NCBI GenBank assembly: GCA_024636135.1
Contig: JAGXHP010000047.1
Location: 1-16,045 of the forward strand
DNA: 16,045 nt
Reading direction: 5' to 3'
Origin: Chloroflexota bacterium
Lineage (GTDB): Bacteria; Chloroflexota; Limnocylindria; QHBO01
In this document: one piece after another, positions 6,988-13,961 of the stretch
How the letters are laid out: each line of letters starts with the position of its first letter
How positions within the stretch are numbered: position 1 is the stretch's first letter
Program-made: the position numbers and the translations under genes
Notes under the pieces: model-generated
Database searches by the model: none
What the model was told of the DNA's origin: nothing
Seen by the model: the letters and a program-made list of their open reading frames with translations, nothing else

Positions 6988-7338
6988 ATGACGAATCAGC
7001 CGACAACCAAGGGCACCTCGGACTCCGCGACGCCACCGGAAGATCGCTGGATGAGCGAGCCGCTGCGGGAGCTGGCCGCGGCAATGGCCTCGCTGCGCGA
7101 CGGGGAGGAGGCGCTGAGATTCCTGCGCGACCTGTGCACGGTGAACGAGCTTCGCGAGTTCGCTGCGCGCTGGGAGCTTGCCCGCCTGCTCGACGAGGGA
7201 GTCAGCTACCACGACATCAGCGAACAGACGGGTGCATCCAGCGCCACGATCAGCCGCGTCAACCAGTGGCTGCGCTACGGGCGCGACGGCTACCGCCTGG
7301 TCCTCGACCGACGAGCCCGGGCTCGGCGCCGCCGATGA
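6988..7338 (+). CDS. YerC/YecD family TrpR-related regulator, putative his operon repressor
   Basis: This 116-residue DNA-binding protein belongs to the TrpR/YerC group. After a polar N-terminal tail of about 24 residues come family helices (LREFAARWELARLLDEGVS, about 55-73). A helix-turn-helix, YHDISEQTGASSATISRVNQ (74-93), follows, then the typical WLRYGRDGYRLVL ending and a basic C-terminus. TrpR uses tryptophan as corepressor. YerC-like proteins have no ligand that I can assert, but as first gene of a histidine operon this one probably senses histidine or pathway flux. The perfect palindrome at 6969-6986 overlapping its promoter is the likely target. The start is the ATG immediately after the palindrome. 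The stop overlaps the hisG start as ATGA, so the regulator and the first enzyme are coupled. Family call is strong; corepressor and direction of control are inferred. Confidence 0.88.
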   Translation: MTNQPTTKGTSDSATPPEDRWMSEPLRELAAAMASLRDGEEALRFLRDLCTVNELREFAARWELARLLDEGVSYHDISEQTGASSATISRVNQWLRYGRDGYRLVLDRRARARRRR

Positions 7339-8192
7339 GCACGCCGCTGCGCCTGGCCGTCCCGAACAAGGGCCGATTATCCGAGCCCGCCGTCGAGCTC
7401 CTGCGCAGTGCCGGGCTGGAGTTCGAGCTCTCCGAGCGCCGATTGAGCGCCGCCGTTCGCAACGCCGATATCGAGCTGCTGTTCGTGCGAACCGAGGATG
7501 TGGCCGAGTACGTCGCCGATGGCCTGGTGGAGCTCGGCCTGACCGGCGCCGATCTCGTCGCCGAGCACGGCGGTGAGCTGTCGACGGTCCTGCCCCTCGG
7601 GTTCGGTGCCTGCTCCCTCGTCCTCGCCGTGCCGCGCGACGCCGACGTCTCCACGGCCGCGGGGCTGGCAGGGCGCCGCATCGCCACCTCGTTTCCTCGC
7701 GTGACGGCCGGCTACCTCGCCTCGGAGGGCGTCGAGGCCCAGGTCGTCGAGGTGCGGGGGGCGGTCGAGGTCACGCCACAGCTCGGGGTGGCTGACGCCG
7801 TCGTCGACCTCGTGGCGTCGGGCGGCACGCTGCGCATGAACGGACTGCGGCCGATCGCCACGCTGCTGGCGTCGGAGGCGGTGCTCGTCGGCCGCAGCGG
7901 GATCGGCGACCGCGACGATCGGGTGCGTGATCTCGCGGCAATGCTGCGCTCGGTGCTCGATGCTCGGGGACGCGAGTACATGATGATGAACGCGCCCGCC
8001 GACTCGCTCGAGCGGATCCGAGCCCTCATTCCCGGCCTCTCGGGCCCGACGGTCATGCCGCTGGCCGACCCGAGCTTCATCGCCGTCCACTCGGTCGTCG
8101 AGCGCAGCCAGCTGTGGCGCATCGTGCCGGCCCTGCAGCAGGCCGGCGCCCGCGACATCCTCGTGGTCCCGATCGAGAAGGTCATCCGATGA
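7335..8192 (+). CDS. hisG: ATP phosphoribosyltransferase, long form
   Basis: This 285-residue enzyme catalyses the first step of histidine synthesis, joining PRPP to N1 of ATP. The N-terminal LRLAVPNKGRLSEP (5-18) is the family signature. ELGLTGADLVAE (66-77) and the PRPP-binding loop ADAVVDLVASGGTLRMNGL (153-171) are intact. Residues from about 213, beginning EYMMMNAP and ending ILVVPIEKVIR, form the C-terminal ACT-like regulatory domain. It is therefore the long, homohexameric type that is feedback-inhibited by histidine and does not need HisZ; no hisZ is seen in the window. The ATG at 7335 overlaps the yerC stop (ATGA) and the TGA overlaps the hisDC start (ATGA). No Shine-Dalgarno sequence precedes the start, so translation probably depends on coupling to yerC. 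Confidence 0.96.
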   Translation: MSTPLRLAVPNKGRLSEPAVELLRSAGLEFELSERRLSAAVRNADIELLFVRTEDVAEYVADGLVELGLTGADLVAEHGGELSTVLPLGFGACSLVLAVPRDADVSTAAGLAGRRIATSFPRVTAGYLASEGVEAQVVEVRGAVEVTPQLGVADAVVDLVASGGTLRMNGLRPIATLLASEAVLVGRSGIGDRDDRVRDLAAMLRSVLDARGREYMMMNAPADSLERIRALIPGLSGPTVMPLADPSFIAVHSVVERSQLWRIVPALQQAGARDILVVPIEKVIR

Positions 8193-10618
8193 CCACGCTT
8201 CGTCGTCTCGATTGGTCGGGCCTTGGCGCGAGCGAGCGAGCGGCGTGGCTTGCGTCGCTGCGGCCCCCGGCACCGGAAGCGGACGTCTCGGACATCCTGT
8301 CGGCAGTCCGGGCAGGCGGCGACGCCGCGCTCCGTGAGCTGACGGCGCGGTACGACGGCGCCGATCTCGCCGACCCGTGGGTGTCGGCGGCCGAGTGGGA
8401 CGCGGCCGAAGTGAATGACGAGCTGCGCGCGGCGCTGACGGAGGCGGCCCGTGCCATCAACCGCTATCACGCGGAGCAGCGCGCCATGCTGCGCCAGGAG
8501 CGAGTCGTGCGGACCCGGCCGGGGGTCACCGCCTGGCGTCGCTGGCTGCCGATTGCTCGCGCGGGCGGATACGTCCCGGGCGGGCGTGCCGCCTACGCCA
8601 GCAGCGTGCTCATGCTCGCCGTTCCCGCGCGCCTGGCAGGGGTCACCGAACTGGTGATCGCCACGCCACCGCAGGCCGACGGATCGATCGCGCCCGGCGT
8701 GCTGGTGGCCGCGCGGCTTGCCGGCGTCGACCGTGTCCTCAAGGCCGGCGGCGCCCAGGCCATTGCCGCACTGGCCTTCGGAACGGAGTCCGTCCCTCGG
8801 GTCGACAAGATTTTCGGCGCCGGCAACGCGTGGGTGACCGCGGCGAAGCGCGCCGTGAGCTCCGACGTGGCCATCGACCTGCCGGCAGGTCCTTCCGAGT
8901 GCATCGTCCTTGCCGACAGCTCCGCGAATATCGACTTCGTCGCGCTCGATCTCCTGGCGCAGGCGGAGCACGGGCCGGACTCGGTCGCCGTGGTCGTGGG
9001 CCCGGACGCCGCCATGCTCGACGCCGTCGCCGAAGCGCTGCCACGATTGGCCGCCGGCCTGGCGACGGGCGAGCGGGCACTGGCCACGCTTGGCCGCCAT
9101 GGTGCCGCAGTCCTCGTGCCCGACCTCGATGCCGGCCTCGACGTCATCAACCAGGTCGCCGCGGAGCACGTGAGTCTGCAGTGCGTCGATGCTGACGCAC
9201 GAGCGACAGACGTCCGCAACGCCGGCGCCGTCTTCGTCGGTCCGCTGTCACCCATCGCTGCCGGCGACTACGCCACCGGGACGAACCATGTCCTGCCCAC
9301 GGGCGCGGCTGCGCGGGCCTGGAGCGGCGTCGGCGTGGAGTCGTTCGGCCGATGGATCGAGGTCCAGCGGTTGACCGCAGACGGTGTCCGCGGCGTGGCA
9401 CCCATCGTCGCCGCGATCGCCGCCGCCGAGGGACTGCCGGCTCACGCGGCCAGCGTCGCCGCACGGGCGGACGCCGCCGCCGGCCACGATGCCGCGGGCG
9501 AGGATCCCATCGAGCTGTTTCGCAACCCGCGCCCGGTGAGTCCGTACCCGGCCGAACCTTCCGACGAGGAGCTCGCCGCACGGGCGGGCATCCCCGTCAG
9601 CTCCGTGGTGCGTGCCGACATGAACACGCTGGGCGGCGGCGCGCTTCCCTCCGCGGTGGCGGGCCTGCGCGACCTCGACGGACGGGGAATGAACGAGTAC
9701 GGCGACCTGGCCTACGTCCGGCTGCGGGCCGCGCTCGGCGCACGCCTCGATGTGGCCCCGGGACGGATCGTGCCCGGTGCCGGGGCCGACGAGCTGATCC
9801 GACTCGTCACGACCCAGGCCGTCGGCCCGGAGGACGCGGTCGTGATCCCCACGCCAACCTTCGCGATGTTCGCGGTCGAGGCCCGCCTGGCCGGCGCGCG
9901 GGTCGTCGACCTGCCTCGCACCCGGATGGCGGAGCGTCAATCGGTGGCGGAGATCCGTGCCGTGGCGGAGCGCGAGGCCGCGCGCCTGGTGTGGCTGTGC
10001 AGCCCGAACAACCCGACCGGCGACGCGTACGCGCTCGAGGAGATCCGCGAGCTCGCCGACGGCCTGCCGGCACTCGTGTGCGTCGACGAGGTGTACATCG
10101 AGTTCGGTGAGGACAGCCTCGGCGTCGAATCGGGCTCCACCTCGGCCATCGGGCTGCAGGCGGACCTCCCGAACGTCCTCGTCCTGCGCTCGCTCTCGAA
10201 GTCGCACGGCATCGCCGGGGCGCGCGTCGGCTACCTCGTCGTTCCCGAGCCCCTTGCCGAGCGCTTTGACGGCGTTCGCCTTCCGCTGTCGATGGCGGTG
10301 CCGTCGGAGGCAGTCGCGCTCGCCGTCCTCGCCGACGATGCGGGTGCTGCCGAGCGACGCCGCGCCGTCATCGACGCGCGGGATCGTCTGGCGGCCCTGC
10401 TCGTGGACCTGGGGCGCGAGGTCCTGCCCTCGGTCACGAACTCGGTGGCCTTCCGGGCGGAGATCGACGCGGCGCGCATCGACGCCGAGCTGCTGGCGCG
10501 CGGCGTCGCCGTTCGTCGCTTCGAGTCCGGGCCGATGGCCGGCTGGCTGCGCGTGACGGCACGCCTCGCTGCCGAGGAGGATCAGATGGCCGCCGCATTC
10601 AGAGAGGTGCTCGCATGA
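8189..10618 (+). CDS. hisDC: bifunctional histidinol dehydrogenase / histidinol-phosphate aminotransferase (HisD-HisC fusion)
   Basis: A single frame of 809 residues joins two enzymes usually made separately. Residues 1 to about 430 are HisD, which oxidises histidinol to histidine with NAD and zinc. The catalytic pair Glu326-His327 (AAEHVS) and zinc ligands Gln258, His261, Asp360 and His419 are present. A linker of about 20-40 residues follows. Residues about 450-809 are HisC, the PLP aminotransferase that makes histidinol phosphate, with Tyr504 (MNEYGD), SPNNPTGD at 604-611, Asp633 and Tyr636 (VDEVYIEF), Schiff-base Lys671 (SLSKSHG), Arg679 and Arg788 (GWLRVT). The usual NENP-like motif at the start of HisC is degraded to NTLGGG (479-484). 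The frame is uninterrupted with no sign of pseudogenisation. ATG 8189 overlaps hisG, with GAGAAGG 7 bases upstream, and the TGA overlaps hisB. The two steps are not adjacent in the pathway: HisC acts before the missing phosphatase and HisD after it. Confidence 0.94.
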   Translation: MTTLRRLDWSGLGASERAAWLASLRPPAPEADVSDILSAVRAGGDAALRELTARYDGADLADPWVSAAEWDAAEVNDELRAALTEAARAINRYHAEQRAMLRQERVVRTRPGVTAWRRWLPIARAGGYVPGGRAAYASSVLMLAVPARLAGVTELVIATPPQADGSIAPGVLVAARLAGVDRVLKAGGAQAIAALAFGTESVPRVDKIFGAGNAWVTAAKRAVSSDVAIDLPAGPSECIVLADSSANIDFVALDLLAQAEHGPDSVAVVVGPDAAMLDAVAEALPRLAAGLATGERALATLGRHGAAVLVPDLDAGLDVINQVAAEHVSLQCVDADARATDVRNAGAVFVGPLSPIAAGDYATGTNHVLPTGAAARAWSGVGVESFGRWIEVQRLTADGVRGVAPIVAAIAAAEGLPAHAASVAARADAAAGHDAAGEDPIELFRNPRPVSPYPAEPSDEELAARAGIPVSSVVRADMNTLGGGALPSAVAGLRDLDGRGMNEYGDLAYVRLRAALGARLDVAPGRIVPGAGADELIRLVTTQAVGPEDAVVIPTPTFAMFAVEARLAGARVVDLPRTRMAERQSVAEIRAVAEREAARLVWLCSPNNPTGDAYALEEIRELADGLPALVCVDEVYIEFGEDSLGVESGSTSAIGLQADLPNVLVLRSLSKSHGIAGARVGYLVVPEPLAERFDGVRLPLSMAVPSEAVALAVLADDAGAAERRRAVIDARDRLAALLVDLGREVLPSVTNSVAFRAEIDAARIDAELLARGVAVRRFESGPMAGWLRVTARLAAEEDQMAAAFREVLA

Positions 10619-11217
10619 GTCGCACGGGATCCGCGGAGCGATCCACCACCGAGACCCAGATCCGCGTGGTCATCGACCTCGACGGATCCGGTCGGGCCGA
10701 TATCGAGACGCCGATCGGGTTCCTCGATCACCTGCTGACCCTGTTCGCTCGCCACGCGCTCGTGGACCTCGAGGTCCGGGCAGGCGGCGACGTCCACATC
10801 GACGAACACCACACGGTCGAGGACACGGCGCTGGTCCTGGGTCGGGCGATCGACGAGGCGCTCGGCTCGAGGGCGGGGATCCGACGCTACGGCGACATCC
10901 GGCTCCCCATGGACGAGGCGCTCGCACTGTGCGCCGTCGACCTGGGCGGACGCTCGTATTCCGACGTTGCCCCGCGGCCGGACCCGCTGTCCGGCGGGAA
11001 CGCGTGGCTCGAGCTGTGGCCCCACTTCGTCGAGACGCTGGCGCGCGAGGCGCGCGCATCGGTCCATCTCGAGGTTCGCGCCGCCGCCAGCGTCCATCAC
11101 CTGGTCGAGGCCGGGGCGAAGTCGCTGGCGCGCGCCCTGCGCCAGGCGTGGGAACCCGATCCGCGTCTCGCCGATGCCGACGAGCCGATGCCCAGCAGCA
11201 AGGGAACCCTGCGGTGA
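10615..11217 (+). CDS. hisB: imidazoleglycerol-phosphate dehydratase
   Basis: This 200-residue enzyme dehydrates imidazole glycerol phosphate to imidazole acetol phosphate using manganese. The opening RSTTETQIRVVIDLDGSG (9-26), PIGFLDHLLTLFARH (33-47), metal-binding DEHHTVED (63-70), PMDEALALCAVDLGGR (98-113) and the second metal motif HHLVEAGAK (161-169) are all present, with PSSKGTLR at the C-terminus. It is a dehydratase only, without the N-terminal HAD phosphatase domain of the enterobacterial bifunctional HisB, so it does not supply histidinol-phosphate phosphatase. ATG 10615 overlaps the hisDC stop (ATGA) and has AGAGAGG 7 bases upstream (10601-10607). The TGA overlaps the GTG start of hisH. 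Confidence 0.97.
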   Translation: MSRTGSAERSTTETQIRVVIDLDGSGRADIETPIGFLDHLLTLFARHALVDLEVRAGGDVHIDEHHTVEDTALVLGRAIDEALGSRAGIRRYGDIRLPMDEALALCAVDLGGRSYSDVAPRPDPLSGGNAWLELWPHFVETLAREARASVHLEVRAAASVHHLVEAGAKSLARALRQAWEPDPRLADADEPMPSSKGTLR

Positions 11218-11834
11218 TCGCGGTCGTGGACTTCGGGTCGGGCAACACCCGCTCGGTCCTCCGCGCCCTCGAGGCAATCGGGGCCGATGCGCACCTGGTG
11301 GCGACACCCGACGGCCTCCAGGACGCGGAGCGCGTCGTCCTCCCCGGCGTGGGCGCCGCGCCCACCGCGGTTGCCGAGCTCAAGGCGCGCGGACTCTGGG
11401 AGCCGGTGCGCCGATGGGGCGCCGACGGACGTCCGCTCCTCGGCCTGTGCCTCGGCGCGCAGCTCCTGCTCGACGGCTCGGACGAGGGCGACACGCCCGG
11501 TCTCGGGTTGATCGGGGGACGCTGCCGGGCCTTCCCGAGCGTTGAGAACGGCGGTCCGCGTCTCGTCCCGCATATCGGCTGGAACGCGGTCGAGACCGAT
11601 GCCGCCGCTTTCGACGCCTATTTCGTCCACGGCTATTGGCTCGACGCCGATCCGGCCGCCGTCCGCGGCTGGACCGAGGTTGACCGATTCCGCTTTCCGT
11701 CCCTCCTCCGCTTCGGATCGCTGACCGGCACGCAGTTCCATCCGGAGAAGAGCGGGCCGACCGGGCGCGCCCTGCTGGCCGCATTCGCGGCCGGCAGGCT
11801 CGACGCGCCGATCGAGGTGGCGACGTGGAGCTGA
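11214..11834 (+). CDS. hisH: imidazole glycerol phosphate synthase, glutaminase subunit
   Basis: This 206-residue class I glutamine amidotransferase hydrolyses glutamine and passes ammonia to HisF. It starts at the GTG at 11214, giving MIAVVDFGSGNTRSVLRAL as in HisH. This GTG overlaps the hisB stop (GTGA) and has an AAGGGA site 8 bases upstream. The frame is open further upstream inside hisB, but those residues are not HisH. The triad is Cys79 (GLCLGAQLLL), His176 and Glu178 (FHPEKSG). The oxyanion-strand motif LPGVGA is at 43-48 and FVHGYW at 137-142. The last 10 bases overlap hisA. Length is typical of the family. Confidence 0.96.
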   Translation: MIAVVDFGSGNTRSVLRALEAIGADAHLVATPDGLQDAERVVLPGVGAAPTAVAELKARGLWEPVRRWGADGRPLLGLCLGAQLLLDGSDEGDTPGLGLIGGRCRAFPSVENGGPRLVPHIGWNAVETDAAAFDAYFVHGYWLDADPAAVRGWTEVDRFRFPSLLRFGSLTGTQFHPEKSGPTGRALLAAFAAGRLDAPIEVATWS

Positions 11835-12553
11835 TATGCGCCATCGACCTGCTCGACGGCGGCGCGGTGCGCCTGGTCCAGGGTGACTACGAGCGGCGCG
11901 TCGATGCCGCCGAGGATCCTGTCGAGCTCGCTCGACGGTTCGCGGCCGCTGGATGCCGGCGACTCCATGTCATCGACCTGGCTGGCGCCCGCGCGGGACG
12001 CCCGATGCAGCTCGACCTGCTCGGACGAATCGCCGATGCCGTCCGGGAGACGGCGGGGGGAGCGGTCATCGAAGCGGGGGGCGGTCTGCGCCGCCGCGAG
12101 GACGTGGCCGCGCTCCTCGATCGCGTCGACGAGGCGCTGCTCGGGACGGCGGCAATCGAGGACCCCGCGTTCCTCCGCACGACCGCTGAGGCGTACCCGG
12201 GCCGCGTCGGCGTGTCGCTCGACCTGCGTGACGGTCGCCCCGCGCTCGACGGCTGGCTGCGCGTCGGCGAGGCCGATGGGGTCGACCTCGCCCGCCGGCT
12301 CGTGGCGGATGGCGCATCGCGACTGATCGTCACCGACACGGCGCGTGACGGCACGCTCTCCGGCCCGAATGTCGAGATGCTGGAACGCATGCGGGCCGCG
12401 CTGCCCAGCGCGACCCTCGTGGCCGCGGGCGGCATCGGATCACTCGCCGACCTGCGCGCCGTGCGCGACGCCGGATATGACGGTGCCGTGGTCGGGCTCG
12501 CGCTGCTCACCGGCGCGATCGACCCCGCCGAGGCGATGGCGGCACTCGCATGA
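11825..12553 (+). CDS. hisA: ProFAR isomerase (phosphoribosylformimino-5-aminoimidazole carboxamide ribotide isomerase)
   Basis: This 242-residue TIM barrel carries out the Amadori rearrangement of ProFAR to PRFAR. The acid/base residues are Asp8 (AIDLLDG) and Asp133 (SLDLRDG). Phosphate-binding loops are EAGGGLR (83-89), the TDTARDGTLSGPN segment (170-182) and AAGGIGS (200-206). The GTG start at 11825 gives MELICAIDLLDG and overlaps the end of hisH by 10 bases. GAGGTGG lies 4 bases upstream. No ATG is available near the family start, and the next in-frame candidates would remove the first barrel strand. Substrate tunnelling to HisF is not implied; the two are consecutive pathway enzymes. Confidence 0.95.
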   Translation: MELICAIDLLDGGAVRLVQGDYERRVDAAEDPVELARRFAAAGCRRLHVIDLAGARAGRPMQLDLLGRIADAVRETAGGAVIEAGGGLRRREDVAALLDRVDEALLGTAAIEDPAFLRTTAEAYPGRVGVSLDLRDGRPALDGWLRVGEADGVDLARRLVADGASRLIVTDTARDGTLSGPNVEMLERMRAALPSATLVAAGGIGSLADLRAVRDAGYDGAVVGLALLTGAIDPAEAMAALA

Positions 12554-13350
12554 CGCTTCGCCGGCGGATCATCGCCTGTCTCGACGTGACGGACGGTCGC
12601 GTCGTCAAGGGCACGCGCTTCACCGATCTCGTCGACGCCGGCGATCCCGTGGAGCTCGCGGCACGCTATGCGGCGGAGGGCGCCGACGAGATCACGATCC
12701 TCGACATCGGCGCCACAGTCGACGCGCGCCCGGCGCTGCTCGACCTCATCTCTCGCGCGGCCGCGTCGCTCGACGTCCCGCTCTCGGTGGGCGGGGGAGT
12801 GCGCAGCGTGGATGACGCCGCCGCGTTCCTCGATGCCGGCGCGGACAAGGTCGCCGTGAACAGCGCCGCGCTGCGCGACCCGTCGCTCATCGGCCGGTTG
12901 GCCGACCGGCTCGGCTCGCAGTCGGTGGTGGTGGCGATCGACGCCGCCGGCGCGGGCGACGGCTGGTGGGTGCGTGCCGTGGCCGCGACCGAGGAGACGG
13001 GCCGCGATGCCGTCGCATGGGCGGACGAGGCGGTCGAGCGCGGGGCCGGGGAGCTGCTCGTCACGAGCATCGACCGCGACGGGACGCGATCGGGCTACGA
13101 CCTCGGCCTGAACGGGGCAATCGCCGCATCCGTGCGGGTGCCGGTCATCGCGTCGGGCGGTGCCGGCGACGCCGCCGACGTTGCCGCCGTGTTCGAGGCC
13201 GGCGCATCGGCCGCGCTGCTGGCCTCGACGCTGCACTTCGGCATCCTCGAGATCGGCAAGCTCAAGGCGTCGCTCGCCGCTCGGGGCGTGAGTGTTCGGC
13301 TCCCGGCGCCGGGGCCCACGCCGGAGGAGGTCGCGTGGTGGCTTGGCTGA
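12550..13350 (+). CDS. hisF: imidazole glycerol phosphate synthase, cyclase subunit
   Basis: This 266-residue TIM barrel combines PRFAR with ammonia from HisH to form imidazole glycerol phosphate and AICAR. The catalytic aspartates are Asp12 (IIACLDVTDGRVVKG) and Asp131 (VVVAIDAAG). Phosphate sites are VGGGVRS (80-86), DRDGTRSGYD (175-184) and ASGGAGD (201-207). The N-terminal RRRIIACLD fits the family start. ATG 12550 overlaps the hisA stop as ATGA. The C-terminal tail (LPAPGPTPEEVAWWLG) is longer than usual and is the stretch that also encodes the hisIE ribosome binding site and start. No strong Shine-Dalgarno sequence precedes hisF, so coupling to hisA is likely. Confidence 0.97.
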   Translation: MTLRRRIIACLDVTDGRVVKGTRFTDLVDAGDPVELAARYAAEGADEITILDIGATVDARPALLDLISRAAASLDVPLSVGGGVRSVDDAAAFLDAGADKVAVNSAALRDPSLIGRLADRLGSQSVVVAIDAAGAGDGWWVRAVAATEETGRDAVAWADEAVERGAGELLVTSIDRDGTRSGYDLGLNGAIAASVRVPVIASGGAGDAADVAAVFEAGASAALLASTLHFGILEIGKLKASLAARGVSVRLPAPGPTPEEVAWWLG

Positions 13351-13949
13351 GCGACCGTCGGCCCGACTGGGGTCGGGGGGAGCTCTTGCCGGTCGTCGTC
13401 ACCGAAGCGGGCAGCGGCGAGCTCCTCATGCTTGCGTACGCCAATCGCGAGGCGGTGGAAGCGACGGAGCGCACCGGAGCGGCGCACTTCTGGTCGCGCT
13501 CGCGGGACGAGCTGTGGCGCAAGGGGGCGACGAGCGGCAACGTCATGCGCATGGTCGCGATGGGGGTGGACTGCGACGCGGACGCGATCGTCTACCGGGT
13601 CGACCCGGCCGGTCCGGCGTGTCACACAGGGGAGCGTTCGTGCTTCGAACTTTCCGGGGAGCGCATCGCGCTTGCCGATCTTCAGCGCATCATCGGAGAA
13701 CGGCGCCACGCCGATGCGGAGTCCTCGTACACGGCCCGCCTGCTCGCGGGCGGTGCTCGCCGGCCGGCCGAGAAGGTGACCGAGGAGGCCGGGGAGCTGT
13801 CGGCCGCGGCCCTGGCCGGGACCGATGAGGAGGTCGTGGCGGAGGCCGCCGACCTGCTGTTCCACGCCATGGCGCTGCTGGCGGCGCGAGAGATCCCGCT
13901 GCTGGACGTTGAGGCGGAGCTCGGCCGCCGCCACCGCGCCCAGCGCTGA
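13338..13949 (+). CDS. hisIE: bifunctional phosphoribosyl-AMP cyclohydrolase / phosphoribosyl-ATP pyrophosphatase
   Basis: This 203-residue fusion covers steps two and three of the pathway. Residues 1 to about 115 are the HisI cyclohydrolase: LMLAYANREAV (30-40), FWSRSRDELWRKGATSGN (51-68), metal-binding DCDAD (78-82) and zinc cysteines Cys79, Cys95 and Cys102 (ACHTGERSC). Residues from about 122 are the HisE pyrophosphohydrolase: SYTARLL (130-136), EKVTEEAGEL (145-154) and EAADLLFHAM (169-178). Two tandem GTG codons at 13335 and 13338 could start it. I prefer 13338 because the strong GGAGGAGG site at 13323-13330 then has 7-base spacing; 13335 would leave only 4. The gene overlaps hisF by 13 bases and is the last of the operon. 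It ends 12 bases from the convergent peptidase gene. Confidence 0.95.
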   Translation: MAWLSDRRPDWGRGELLPVVVTEAGSGELLMLAYANREAVEATERTGAAHFWSRSRDELWRKGATSGNVMRMVAMGVDCDADAIVYRVDPAGPACHTGERSCFELSGERIALADLQRIIGERRHADAESSYTARLLAGGARRPAEKVTEEAGELSAAALAGTDEEVVAEAADLLFHAMALLAAREIPLLDVEAELGRRHRAQR

Positions 13950-13961
13950 TCGGGTGTGCCG

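Noticed and set aside
6988..7338. A his-leader peptide attenuator upstream of hisG.
   Set aside because: The short first gene encodes a TrpR-like helix-turn-helix protein with no run of His codons, and there are no alternative hairpins before hisG.
7712..9169. A 485-codon minus-strand frame across hisG and hisD.
   Set aside because: Antisense shadow of two enzymes with intact motifs; its translation is compositionally biased and has no recognisable domain.
11887..13236. A 449-codon minus-strand frame across hisA and hisF.
   Set aside because: Antisense shadow; Ser/Arg/Ala-rich with no motif, while both sense genes are clear.
13950..13961. Possible bidirectional terminator between hisIE and the M16 gene.
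   Set aside because: The 12-base convergent gap contains no inverted repeat or T-tract that I can see.
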